From positions 1 to 53,387 of the forward strand of contig WQXJ01000011.1 of NCBI GenBank assembly GCA_009784895.1: a DNA stretch of 53,387 nucleotides, in the 5' to 3' direction. Below, piece by piece: positions 37,001 to 44,083 of the stretch. The number at the start of each line of letters is the position of its first letter. Position 1 is the stretch's first letter. This stretch comes from Micrococcales bacterium (GTDB lineage: Bacteria; Actinomycetota; Actinomycetes; Actinomycetales; WQXJ01). Under the pieces are notes generated by a model. It had not been told where the DNA came from, made no database searches, and worked only from the letters and a program-made list of their open reading frames with translations. Position numbers and translations under genes: made by a program.

Positions 37001-39181
37001 ACCTGCAACCTACGAGACACGCAAATCACCTGCCTGGTGGACAACGGCCTAGATGACACCTCTGACCTGCAAGTGGGGCAATCAGTTACCGTCACGATTC
37101 GGTGGACCTTGGCTTCAACTGCCACGCCAGGCGACTATTTGGCCAACGGCCCGGTGGGCTCCGGCTACGGGGCCAATGTGACAGTGGCCACCACCACGAC
37201 CGAGACCGACTTGTCCAACAACTACCAGGCGGTTGACCTGGTCATTGACCGGGCCCAGACCGACCTACTGCTGACCAAGACGGCCCTAACGACCACCACC
37301 AACTCCGACGCAGACCCGGCCTTCGTGGCCGGTTCGGCCTTCACCTACCAATTGACGGCCCAGGTGCTGCCAGGCGCCGCCCAGGCCCAGAACGTCGAAC
37401 TGACCGACTTTATGCCGAAGGGCTTCACCGTCACAGCGGTGGGGACCAACCTTGGTACTTGCGCCATCGCCGCTGACGGTAGTGGTTTCAGCTGCCAGTT
37501 GGGCACCATGGAAGGTGCCAGCGCCGACCAGGCGCCGGTGGCCCAAATCACGGTCAGTGGACTGGTTGATCCGGCGAATTACTCTTCCGGCCAGCCCGGT
37601 GAAGTCCAGTACACCAACACCGCCCAGCTGACCTCTGCGACCGATGGCATCGGCACCAATCCATTGGCGGCGTTTAGCACCACGGCCCGGGCCACTGTGG
37701 ACGTGGTGCGACAAACCAATCTGTCCATCACCAAGGTGGCCAATGACACCGAGTTCCTGGCCGGCGGTCAGGCCAGCTGGACCGTCACGGTGGTCAACGC
37801 CGGTCCTTCCGATTTGCCGGCCGGCGCCACGGTCGAAGACACTTTGCAGTCCGGTTTGGTCTTCGACGCGGCTGGCTCGGACCCGGCTTGTGCGGCCGGC
37901 GGCCAGGTGGTCACCTGCGCACCTCTGCCAGCCATACCGGCTGGCCAGGCCGTCTCAGTGCAGATTGCGGCCTATGTTCCGGTCGATGCCCTGACCGGCG
38001 ATTTGGTGCCCTCAGGCCACGGCGGACCGCTGCCCATCATGGACCAGGTGACCAACCAAGCCACGGTTAGCGCGCCAAGCCTTCCGGCCGCCGTCACCAG
38101 CCCACCGGTCACCACCCCAATTGCGGCCCAGGTTGATACGGCCATTACCGGGTCAGTCTCCCAGCTGGTGGTCCCAGCCGGTTCGGCAATCTCCTACACC
38201 ATTACCGGGGTCAACAATGGACCTTCGGCCGCCCGCAACCCGCTATCCGGCGCCAGCTTCCCACCGGAGTTTGTGATTGACTCGGTGGCCGTGCCGGCGG
38301 ACCTGATCGAATGCGCCCCCAGTAGTGCCCCCGGCTCTGAGATTGGCTGCTCCACCATTGCTTCGGGTTTTGGCGGTCCAATTGCCGTAGCCGGGATCAC
38401 TGCCACCGGCGTGGTCCAAGTCACCATCCCGCCTGACACGCCGCCTGGGGTGTACACCACCGTGGCCCACAACATCATTTCTACCGCGGACGGCAACCCG
38501 GTGGACTCCAACCCAAATAACGACACTGTCAGTATCGAGGTATTGGTCATCCCGGTGGCGGATCTAGAGGTCCAGAAGACCACTGTGACCAACCCGGTAG
38601 TGGCCGGCCAGCCAGTCACCTACGGCCTGGCCGTGACTAACTTTGGGCCTTCTGATACAACCGCGGCTCAGCTGACCGACCAAGTGCCGGCCGGCACCAC
38701 CTTTGTTGCCGCCAAGTACCAAGGCGGAGGGGCAGTTCCCTGTGCCACCAGCCCCACCCGCGAGGATCAACCCTCAATCACCTGCCAACTCGGTGACATG
38801 GCTCTTGGCGACACCGAGACAGTTTTGTTGACCTTCAGCACCCCGAAGAACCTTTCCGGCCCCCTGGCCAACACCGCCTTGGTGGGATCAGCCGCTCAAG
38901 ACCCGGTTGCGGCCAATAATCAAGCCGCAGTAGCCAACCCGGTGCAAACCCCGCCACCTATCACCGGTCCAGGCACAGGCAACTCCGGCACCCCAGGGGC
39001 GGCGGGGCCCAACGGCCCTGGTGGTGCCGGGCCAGCTGGCCGCTTGCCTTGGACCGGCGCGGACACGCTCAACCTGCTGGTCTGGGCCCTGCTGGCGATC
39101 ACCGGCGGCCTAGCCCTGCGCCGCCTGCGCCGCCACGCCAGCGCCAGCCCACGCTATTTGGCCAAACACCTGGCTACTTGA
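34028..39181 (+). CDS. LPXTG-anchored DUF11-repeat surface protein (shorter paralogue)
   Basis: A 1717-residue tandem paralogue of the preceding gene product. It shares the signal peptide (PPAQA-A), the AGLYWGARL N-terminal domain, module order and an almost identical C-terminus (LPWTG, helix, RRHASASPRYLAKHLAT). It has about nine DUF11-like modules; the two corresponding to modules 5 and 6 of the longer paralogue are absent, with the junction at STPLDP/TPL-type linker sequence near 36.77 kb. The ATG at 34028 follows GGAGGACACA; an upstream in-frame start at 33926 would place non-signal sequence before the signal peptide. It ends only 51 bp from the truncated carA, in convergent orientation. 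Confidence 0.87.
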   Translation: MTNPNWQRGARVLGAAVVAGLILTGLAALPPAQAAMPVPFAQRFQVNANGAIATFGNALMTCQASTACTTAQNSTTANNNDLVMVNLDADSDPTTFNSSASHLELPAGSSVLWAGLYWGARLTAGTSGSAGAGDRTQMLLKVPGANSYQAIASIQEFGPDTTQSGAYQQFADVTTLVQGAGGGNYWGANVVTGTGKDRYAGWTITVAYSAPGMPLRNLTVFDGFQVVQNNKSVSVTVAGFLAPTSPPVTAGLTMMVYEGDAGITGDNVTLNGAQLATAVSPGSNFFNSTADDNGKAVTSRTPAHRNMLGFDIKTLATSNILTPGDGVSPGRATFSFNTSSDVYLPGMVALAVDLYAPDFSASAKTVVNLNGNDPARSGDTLEYHVSVVNSGQDNAVNAVISDALPAGVTYVNDSMELITQVVGGTSVVAPKLLTDGVDADEGHFDAGANRVVINLGEGATSAKGGEIPIGQQASFRFRVTLDGPRAVATTVTNQADLAYTAKVAQVSSNYSTPPVSVTLAAEADVQLTKTMSPNPVSAGQPVLTTLTVFNAGPATALGVAVTDAMPASVTVAGIAVSNSSSCALPPAPGQPFTCQVGDLADAEKVTITVTGTAAANLAPGQLVNVASAAASTPDPDLSNNTAAATTTTGTSADLAITKSTSNPTPRPGEIVSFTITATNHGPSDAAGLIISDLVTSSAYLRLVAVEPGTSGATCNPGPILSQCALAALPVGLTVSLEVTGWVSPSAPAGTSLSNAASVIATTPDPATQNNLTSIGLTVAPPEADLSITKTGPASALPGGTISYTLSVTNHGPADSTGARVRDTLPAGLTAISASSTLGSCSIAGATVSCDLGAMAGPAAPNLPGQAPDPSSLATATITIEAQIDPALTGSLANTAQVEGPEDPDDSNNTWSIDTPLDPEADPVASQADVEVSALTLDNPGGADAYGGPGSQRIQTFIVTNNGPSVAKAVQFTAQIAVRSSVELAQLVGTMPTCNLRDTQITCLVDNGLDDTSDLQVGQSVTVTIRWTLASTATPGDYLANGPVGSGYGANVTVATTTTETDLSNNYQAVDLVIDRAQTDLLLTKTALTTTTNSDADPAFVAGSAFTYQLTAQVLPGAAQAQNVELTDFMPKGFTVTAVGTNLGTCAIAADGSGFSCQLGTMEGASADQAPVAQITVSGLVDPANYSSGQPGEVQYTNTAQLTSATDGIGTNPLAAFSTTARATVDVVRQTNLSITKVANDTEFLAGGQASWTVTVVNAGPSDLPAGATVEDTLQSGLVFDAAGSDPACAAGGQVVTCAPLPAIPAGQAVSVQIAAYVPVDALTGDLVPSGHGGPLPIMDQVTNQATVSAPSLPAAVTSPPVTTPIAAQVDTAITGSVSQLVVPAGSAISYTITGVNNGPSAARNPLSGASFPPEFVIDSVAVPADLIECAPSSAPGSEIGCSTIASGFGGPIAVAGITATGVVQVTIPPDTPPGVYTTVAHNIISTADGNPVDSNPNNDTVSIEVLVIPVADLEVQKTTVTNPVVAGQPVTYGLAVTNFGPSDTTAAQLTDQVPAGTTFVAAKYQGGGAVPCATSPTREDQPSITCQLGDMALGDTETVLLTFSTPKNLSGPLANTALVGSAAQDPVAANNQAAVANPVQTPPPITGPGTGNSGTPGAAGPNGPGGAGPAGRLPWTGADTLNLLVWALLAITGGLALRRLRRHASASPRYLAKHLAT

Positions 39182-39226
39182 CCAAGTGGTCGAGCAGTGG
39201 CCCGGCCGGTTGGTTCAGCCACTTGG
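39182..39226. terminator. Inverted repeat between convergent surface gene and carA
   Basis: CCAAGTGG at 39182-39189 and CCACTTGG at 39219-39226 form a perfect 8-bp stem with a GC-rich 29-nt loop. It fills the 51-bp gap between the two stop codons and could terminate transcription from both sides; no T-run follows. Confidence 0.4.
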
Positions 39227-39232
39227 CGCCGC

Positions 39233-39712
39233 CTACGGCGCGGCTTGAACGATCGCTAGCAGCTCCTCGACTGGCCGGGCCCGGCCCTGGGCATCAACTA
39301 ACCCCGATCCGGAGAAAATCCCGGCCCGCGTGGCCCCGCGCCCACGCAAATGCAGCGTCACCGCCCGGGTGTCAACCCCGGCCAGGCCAACCACACCTTG
39401 GGCCACCAGATCGCCTTCGAGCGAACGCTGCCCGCGCCAATTGGACCAGCGCCGGGCCGGATCGCGCAGCACCAGGCCGGCCACTTCGATCCGGTCTGAC
39501 TGGCCGTCCTCATCGTTTAGCCCAACTACGCCAATATGCACTGCCGTCATCACCATGATTTGGCCGCGATTGGCCGGATCGGTCAGAATCTCCTGGTAGC
39601 CAGTCATAGCGGTGTTGAAAACGACCTGCCCAAGGCACTGGCCGGTGGCACCGTAGGGGTGGCCGGAAAAGGTGGTGCCATCGGCCAACACCAGCAGGCC
39701 CTGGGCGCTCAT
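39233..39712 (-). CDS. carA: Truncated carbamoyl phosphate synthase small subunit (N-terminal domain only)
   Basis: The 159-residue product matches only the CarA N-terminal domain: LVLADGTTFSG, GQVVFNTAMTGYQEILTDP and VAGVDTRAVTLHLR-like segments are clear (the text reads GLAGVDTRA). It stops at the point that corresponds to about residue 151 of a 380-residue CarA. The glutaminase domain, with its GICLGHQ nucleophile cysteine and C-terminal His-Glu pair, is missing. Other frames downstream do not continue CarA. The start overlaps pyrC (ATGA) as in an intact operon. The enzyme could at best support subunit contact; ammonia-dependent synthesis by CarB, or a second carA elsewhere, would be needed. 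Confidence 0.9.
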   Translation of the reverse strand: MSAQGLLVLADGTTFSGHPYGATGQCLGQVVFNTAMTGYQEILTDPANRGQIMVMTAVHIGVVGLNDEDGQSDRIEVAGLVLRDPARRWSNWRGQRSLEGDLVAQGVVGLAGVDTRAVTLHLRGRGATRAGIFSGSGLVDAQGRARPVEELLAIVQAAP

Positions 39713-41001
39713 CTAACAACCTTTCCGTCCAGCACGGTGGCACGGCCGCGCAGGAATGTCGCCTCGGTCCGCCCGTGCATTTCGCGGCCGGCCACCGGCG
39801 TGTTGCCCGATGCCGAAACCTGCCTTGCCGCGTCGACCGGCCAGGTTTTGTTGGGGTCAAAGAGGGTCAAATTGGCAACTTCGCCCACTTCAATAGGGCG
39901 GCCTTGGTCATTTAGGCGGCCAATTAGGGCCGGTTTGCTTGACAGCACCTGGGCTACCCCAGCCCAGTCCATCCGGCCCATCTCAACCATCAGCTGGTTG
40001 ACAATGGGTAAGGCGGTCTCCAACCCGGTCATGCCAAAAGCCGCCGCCGCCCATTCGCAGTCTTTTGACTGGAGCGGATGCGGGGCGTGGTCGGTGGCGA
40101 CAATGTCAATAGTGCCGTCGGCCAAGGCTGAGCGTACCGCTGCCACATCATCACTTGAGCGCAGCGGCGGGTTGACCTTGAAAATCGGGTCGTAGCCGCG
40201 CACCGCCTCGTCGCTGAGCAGCAGGTGGTGCGGCGTGACCTCGGCCGTGACGTTGACCCCGCGGGCCTTGGCCCAGCGGATGATCTCAACCGATCCGGCG
40301 GTCGAGACATGACAAATATGCAACCTTGAGCCGACGTGTTCAGCTAGCAGCACATCGCGGGCAATTATGGCTTCTTCGGCCACGGCCGGCCAGCCGGCCA
40401 GGCCCAGTTCGGCCGAGACCACGCCCTCATGCATTTGGGAGTTCTCAGTTAGCCGCGGCTCTTGGGCGTGCTGGGCAATAACCCCGTCGATGGCCTTGAC
40501 ATACTCCAAGGCTCGGCGCATCAAAACTGGGTCGGCCACGCAATGGCCGTCATCGGAAAAGACCCGCACCCTAGCGGCACTGCGGGCCATGGCGGCCAGC
40601 TCGGCCAAACGTTCGCCCTGCAAACCCACTGAAACCGCCCCAACCGGGTGGACATCAACGTAGCCGGCCTCTTCTCCTAGGCGTTTGACCTGCTCAACCA
40701 CCCCGGCCGTATCAGCCACTGGATGGGTGTTGGCCATGGCGTGAACAGCTGTAAACCCACCGGCCGCCGCCGCCTGGGTGCCGGTCAGAACCGTCTCGGC
40801 GTCCTCGCCGCCGGGCTGTCGCAGGTGGGTATGCAGGTCGACCAAACCTGGCAGCAGGACTAGGCCGTCGGCATTTATCGACTTGATGCCCTTGCCCGGT
40901 GAGGCATCCTCACCAAGGGCGGCGATCACGCCATCGGCCAACAAAACCTGGTCCGTCTGGCCGTTCGGTAGGCGTGCGTCCCTAATCAGATACTTCGTCA
41001 T
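39709..41001 (-). CDS. pyrC: Dihydroorotase
   Basis: Cyclises carbamoyl aspartate to dihydroorotate. The 430-residue product is a type I (PyrC/allantoinase-like) amidohydrolase: the metal-binding motif is [12 protein letters not shown] near residue 56, with further metal-ligand segments around [10 protein letters not shown] and [24 protein letters not shown] is also typical. Start and stop both overlap neighbours by 4 nt (pyrB stop, carA start), showing tight operon coupling. Confidence 0.97.
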   Translation of the reverse strand: MTKYLIRDARLPNGQTDQVLLADGVIAALGEDASPGKGIKSINADGLVLLPGLVDLHTHLRQPGGEDAETVLTGTQAAAAGGFTAVHAMANTHPVADTAGVVEQVKRLGEEAGYVDVHPVGAVSVGLQGERLAELAAMARSAARVRVFSDDGHCVADPVLMRRALEYVKAIDGVIAQHAQEPRLTENSQMHEGVVSAELGLAGWPAVAEEAIIARDVLLAEHVGSRLHICHVSTAGSVEIIRWAKARGVNVTAEVTPHHLLLSDEAVRGYDPIFKVNPPLRSSDDVAAVRSALADGTIDIVATDHAPHPLQSKDCEWAAAAFGMTGLETALPIVNQLMVEMGRMDWAGVAQVLSSKPALIGRLNDQGRPIEVGEVANLTLFDPNKTWPVDAARQVSASGNTPVAGREMHGRTEATFLRGRATVLDGKVVR

Positions 41002-41960
41002 GCCGAGGCCTCCTGCCCGCCGGTTAGGGTCAAATACAGCACCGCCATGCGCACCGCCACGCCGTTGGCGACCTGTTCCACGATGACGCTACGGGCGCCA
41101 TCGGCCGCCTCCTGGGAAATCTCCAGGCCGCGGTTCATAGGCCCGGGGTGCAAGACAATGGTGTGTTGGCGCAACTGCTCTAGGCGCGGGGAGTCTAAGC
41201 CGTATTCGCGGGCGTATTCCTCCGGGCTGGGGAAGAACCCGCCGCCGGCCGCGCTCATCCGTTCGCGCTGGACCCGCAGCATCATCACCGCATCCGGTTG
41301 GGCCTGGTCAAGGGCCTGGTCGAAGGAGTGAGAAACCTGGCAGGGCCAAGGATTGATGCCAACCGGCAGCAAGGTGGCCGGGGCTACTAGCGTCACTTTG
41401 GCACCTAGGGTGTCCAGTAGTTGAACGTTGGAGCGGGCCACTCTGGAATGGAGGATGTCGCCCACAATCACCACGCTCAAACCGTCCAAACCCTGGCCTG
41501 TCGGTTCGGCCACCAGGTGGTGGCGCATGGTCATAGCGTCCAGCAGAGCTTGGGTTGGGTGTTGGTGGGTGCCGTCGCCGGCGTTGATTATGGCCGCGTC
41601 GGTCCAGTCGGAGTGGGCTAAGCGGTAGGCCACACCACTGGCCTGGTGGCGCACCACAATACCGTCAATCCGCATGGCTCCCAGGGTTAGCACTGTGTCT
41701 TTGAGCGATTCGCCTTTAGAAACCGAAGAGCCTTTGGGACTGAAATTGATGACATCGGCGCTGAGGCGTTTGGCGGCGGCCTCGAACGAGATGCGGGTCC
41801 TGGTGGAGTCTTCGTAGAACAGATTGACCACAGTGCGCCCGCGCAAGGTTGGCAGTTTCTTGATCGAACGGGCCTGGGTGGCGGCCATTTCGTCGGCCAC
41901 GTCCAGGATTTCGATGGCCTGGTCTCGGCTCAGGTCGCTGGCTTGCAGGAGGTGTTTCAC
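40998..41960 (-). CDS. pyrB: Aspartate carbamoyltransferase catalytic subunit
   Basis: Condenses carbamoyl phosphate and aspartate, the first committed pyrimidine step. The 320-residue product has the carbamoyl-phosphate loop [11 protein letters not shown], the Ser-Lys loop [30 protein letters not shown] and [13 protein letters not shown]. No regulatory chain gene (pyrI) follows, as expected for actinobacteria. The GTG start overlaps the pyrR stop. Confidence 0.97.
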   Translation of the reverse strand: MKHLLQASDLSRDQAIEILDVADEMAATQARSIKKLPTLRGRTVVNLFYEDSTRTRISFEAAAKRLSADVINFSPKGSSVSKGESLKDTVLTLGAMRIDGIVVRHQASGVAYRLAHSDWTDAAIINAGDGTHQHPTQALLDAMTMRHHLVAEPTGQGLDGLSVVIVGDILHSRVARSNVQLLDTLGAKVTLVAPATLLPVGINPWPCQVSHSFDQALDQAQPDAVMMLRVQRERMSAAGGGFFPSPEEYAREYGLDSPRLEQLRQHTIVLHPGPMNRGLEISQEAADGARSVIVEQVANGVAVRMAVLYLTLTGGQEASA

Positions 41961-42529
41961 GCGGCACCCTCCTTTTGGTCGGGGTCGCCGGTGATGGTGA
42001 CACCATCATGGCCGTCGACCTCTTCAAGGCAGACCTTGACTCGTTCGGCACTGGAGGTGGGCAGGTTTTTGCCAACGTAGTCCGCTCTGATTGGCAGTTC
42101 GCGGTGGCCGCGATCAACCAACACGGCCAACCTGACAGTTTTGGGGCGGCCAAAATCGGCTAGCGCATCCAGGGCGGCCCGGATGGTTCGGCCGGAGTAG
42201 AGCACATCGTCGACTAAGACCACGGTTTTAGCCTCGATGCCGCCCGGGGGCAGCACTGTTTTGCCCAAGCCCCTGGTTGGTTGAGAGTAAAGATCATCGC
42301 GGTACATCGTGACGTCGAGGGCTCCAAGACCATCGGTGATGGACCAATTGGGATCGATCGCGGCGACCGCAAGGGCTAGTCGGTTGGCCAAGGGAGCACC
42401 TCTGGTGGGGATACCCAGTAACACCAGATTGCCGGTGCCCTGGTTGGCTTCAACCACCTCATGGGCCATTCGGGTGATGGCGCGACTTAGATCCGCGCCG
42501 GTCATGACCTGATTCACAAGTCTTTCCAC
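41957..42529 (-). CDS. pyrR: Bifunctional PyrR regulator / uracil phosphoribosyltransferase
   Basis: Binds pyr mRNA leaders when UMP or UTP is high and often has weak uracil phosphoribosyltransferase activity. The PRPP-binding motif [21 protein letters not shown] is clear, and the N-terminal part contains [18 protein letters not shown]. The 190-residue length is normal. The GTG at 42529 follows AAGGAG, which is part of the PyrR-binding element, so it is probably autoregulated. First gene of pyrR-pyrB-pyrC-carA. Confidence 0.96.
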   Translation of the reverse strand: MERLVNQVMTGADLSRAITRMAHEVVEANQGTGNLVLLGIPTRGAPLANRLALAVAAIDPNWSITDGLGALDVTMYRDDLYSQPTRGLGKTVLPPGGIEAKTVVLVDDVLYSGRTIRAALDALADFGRPKTVRLAVLVDRGHRELPIRADYVGKNLPTSSAERVKVCLEEVDGHDGVTITGDPDQKEGAA

Positions 42530-42531
42530 CT

Positions 42532-42562
42532 CCTTTCCCGCCTCGCTGGACGGGACTTAAAG
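42532..42562 (-). promoter_or_regulatory. PyrR-binding RNA element upstream of pyrR
   Basis: The minus-strand leader reads AAGTCCCGTCC-AGCGAGG-CGGG and then AAAGGAGG, the pyrR ribosome binding site. The CCCG/CGGG stem and purine-rich GAGG loop fit the PyrR consensus, and the overlap with the ribosome binding site fits control at translation, as described for mycobacteria. Confidence 0.72.
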
Positions 42563-42582
42563 GAAACTTCTCCTGGGCCAGG

Positions 42583-42595
42583 TCACCGACGGTGA
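42583..42595. promoter_or_regulatory. Operator-like palindrome upstream of pyrR
   Basis: TCACCG-A-CGGTGA is a perfect 6-bp inverted repeat between the nusB hairpin and the PyrR element. It could be a repressor site for the pyr promoter; no binding protein can be proposed. Confidence 0.3.
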
Positions 42596-42608
42596 AAGGG
42601 AAGGCCGC

Positions 42609-42632
42609 CCGCCAAGACTTCGGTCTTGGCGG
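42609..42632 (-). terminator. UUCG-loop hairpin downstream of nusB
   Basis: CCGCCAAGAC-TTCG-GTCTTGGCGG is a perfect 10-bp stem with a stabilising UUCG tetraloop. A second hairpin, GGCGGCT-GCC-AGCCGCC at 42645-42661, lies closer to the nusB stop. Together they should reduce read-through from efp-nusB into pyrR. The following bases are only mildly T-rich. Confidence 0.65.
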
Positions 42633-42671
42633 AACCCGGCTGCTGGCGGCTGCCAGCCGCCGAGCCCGAGC

Positions 42672-43061
42672 CTACCTCAGTGTGTCCTTGATCGCCGAGA
42701 GCCGGCCCAGCATGCCGCTGACGTAATTCGGCGACTTGGCGGTTGACAGTTCGGCCGCCAAGTCGGCGCACTCTTTGAAGACGACTTCATCTGGCACGTC
42801 GTCTTCATAGACCACCTCGTAAGCCCCTAGATAGAGCAAAGCCCGGTCTACTGCCGGCATCGACTGGCGCGGCCAGCCTTCCGAATAGGTGTCCAACCAT
42901 TCGCCAATGGCCGCGAAGTTGGCGGTTACTCCCTTGATCAGCTCAAGGCTGTATGGCGCCAACTCCCGGTCGCTGGCCAGTTCGACCGGGTCTTGGCCGC
43001 GCTGGTCAGCCTCGAAGATGACCTCAAAGGCCCGCTTGCGAGCGGAAGTGCGTTGGCCCAC
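42672..43061 (-). CDS. nusB: Transcription antitermination factor NusB
   Basis: A 129-residue all-helical RNA-binding protein that joins NusE/S10 on boxA RNA in rRNA antitermination. Typical features are TSARKRAFEVIFEADQRG at the N-terminus, AVDRALLYLGAYEVVYEDDVPDEVV and SPNYVSGMLGRL at the C-terminus. The GTG start shares a base with the efp stop (TAGTG), so the two genes are coupled. Confidence 0.95.
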   Translation of the reverse strand: MGQRTSARKRAFEVIFEADQRGQDPVELASDRELAPYSLELIKGVTANFAAIGEWLDTYSEGWPRQSMPAVDRALLYLGAYEVVYEDDVPDEVVFKECADLAAELSTAKSPNYVSGMLGRLSAIKDTLR

Positions 43062-43621
43062 TAGGTGACCCGGCCCAGGTAGTCCCCTGTCCTGGTGTCA
43101 ACCTTGACCTTTGTGCCCGGCTCTAAAAACAGCGGCACCTGGATCTGGTAGCCGGTCTCCAAAGTGGCCGGTTTGGTGCCGCCGGTCGAGCGGTCTCCCT
43201 GCAAACCCGGTTCGGTGTAGGTGATCTCAAGGACCACTGCGGCCGGCAGCTCAACGTACAGCGGCTCACCCTCATGCCTGGCCACCAGGGCGTCTTGTCC
43301 CTCTAGCAGGAAATGCCCGGCGTCACCGACCGTCGCCTCGGCCACATGCAACTGGTCGTAGGTGTCCTTGTCCATAAAGACGAAGTCTTGGCCGTCGCGG
43401 TACAGGTACTGCATATCGGATTTGTCGACTATGGCTGTATCGACCTTGACGCCAGCGTTGAAGGTCTTGTCCAAGACCTTGCCGCTGAGCACGTTCTTCA
43501 ACTTGGTGCGCACAAAAGCGCCGCCCTTGCCGGGTTTGACGTGCTGGAACTCGATGACGGTCCACAACTGGCCGTCTAGGTTGAGCACTAGACCGTTCTT
43601 CAAATCGTTGGTCGTCGCCAC
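43061..43621 (-). CDS. efp: Translation elongation factor P
   Basis: A 186-residue factor that relieves ribosome stalling at polyproline stretches. The N-terminal KOW-like domain begins [19 protein letters not shown], the tip loop is [15 protein letters not shown] with Lys at about position 32, and the C-terminal EFP signature is [17 protein letters not shown] choose the GTG at 43621 with a GAAGGA ribosome binding site; an open frame extending to 43846 runs through the dispersed repeat and is not part of EF-P. Many actinobacterial EF-Ps have PGKGP in the tip loop where this one has PGKGG. Confidence 0.95.
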   Translation of the reverse strand: MATTNDLKNGLVLNLDGQLWTVIEFQHVKPGKGGAFVRTKLKNVLSGKVLDKTFNAGVKVDTAIVDKSDMQYLYRDGQDFVFMDKDTYDQLHVAEATVGDAGHFLLEGQDALVARHEGEPLYVELPAAVVLEITYTEPGLQGDRSTGGTKPATLETGYQIQVPLFLEPGTKVKVDTRTGDYLGRVT

Positions 43622-43705
43622 GGGTTGGTCCTTCCTCGCCTTCGCCTTAGCCGCGCATAGTCTAGTGGCTAGTCCCGGCCCCTCCGCCCCGCGCCCCCAA
43701 CCCAG

Positions 43706-43975
43706 CCTCTTGGCCAGCCCCTCTACCGCGAGTCCGAGCCTTGGCATGAAAGGCCGGGGCGACACGCTGTCGTGGTCTCGCGCCGTGACTTGGGGCAATG
43801 CTGCCGCATTGCCAAAGACAAATGCCCGGAGCCAAACCCCGCCCACAACACCGCGCCGCCCCTCAGTTCGCGAGGTTGGGCCTTCGCATCATCCGCCCCA
43901 ACCGCGAGGTAGGGCTTTGGCATCATTTCCCCAACCCGCGAGTCCGAGCCTTGGCATGAAAGCGGGTTCTTGACT
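43706..43975 (-). repeat. Satellite repeats flanking a palindromic element (locus B)
   Basis: In minus orientation, three units with the CTCGCGG-type core (cores at 43936, 43902 and 43868, period 34 bp) precede the palindrome at 43756-43862, and one more unit follows (core at 43726). Cores read like ATGCCAAGGCTCGGACTCGC, the same family as locus A at 11.6-12.07 kb and the block in argC. The unit-palindrome-unit architecture is the same as in locus A. Confidence 0.8.
43756..43862. mobile_element. 107-bp palindromic (MITE/REP-like) element, copy B
   Basis: Imperfect terminal inverted repeats of 20 bp (43756-43775 and 43843-43862, 4 mismatches) enclose a perfect hairpin GGCAATGC/GCATTGCC with a 4-nt loop. 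Copy A has GGAGATGC/GCATCGCC at the same place; the A-T pair here is a G-C pair there, a compensatory change. The stretch CCAAGTCACGGCGCGAGAC is shared with copy A. Confidence 0.65.
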
Positions 43976-44083
43976 CTTGGCCTGTTCAGACCTAGGCCAC
44001 CGCTGCCCGGCAACCCCGCCACTTAGCCAGCCATTGCCAACGCGCCGGGACGCTACGGATGCGTAGGCAGCCTTGGGACTTGT

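Larger units (their letters stand above)
43622..44083. other. Divergent intergenic region efp / acyl-CoA ligase, filled by dispersed repeat
   Basis: About 270 of these 462 bases belong to the satellite-plus-palindrome element (locus B). Near the plus-strand gene an inverted repeat CTACG-GATG-CGTAG at 44053-44066 is a possible operator about 18 nt before the start codon. No protein-coding gene is supported. Confidence 0.5.

Noticed and set aside
43622-43846. N-terminal extension of EF-P
   Set aside because: The extra 75 codons are encoded by the dispersed repeat and the GTG at 43621 has a ribosome binding site and gives the normal EF-P length.
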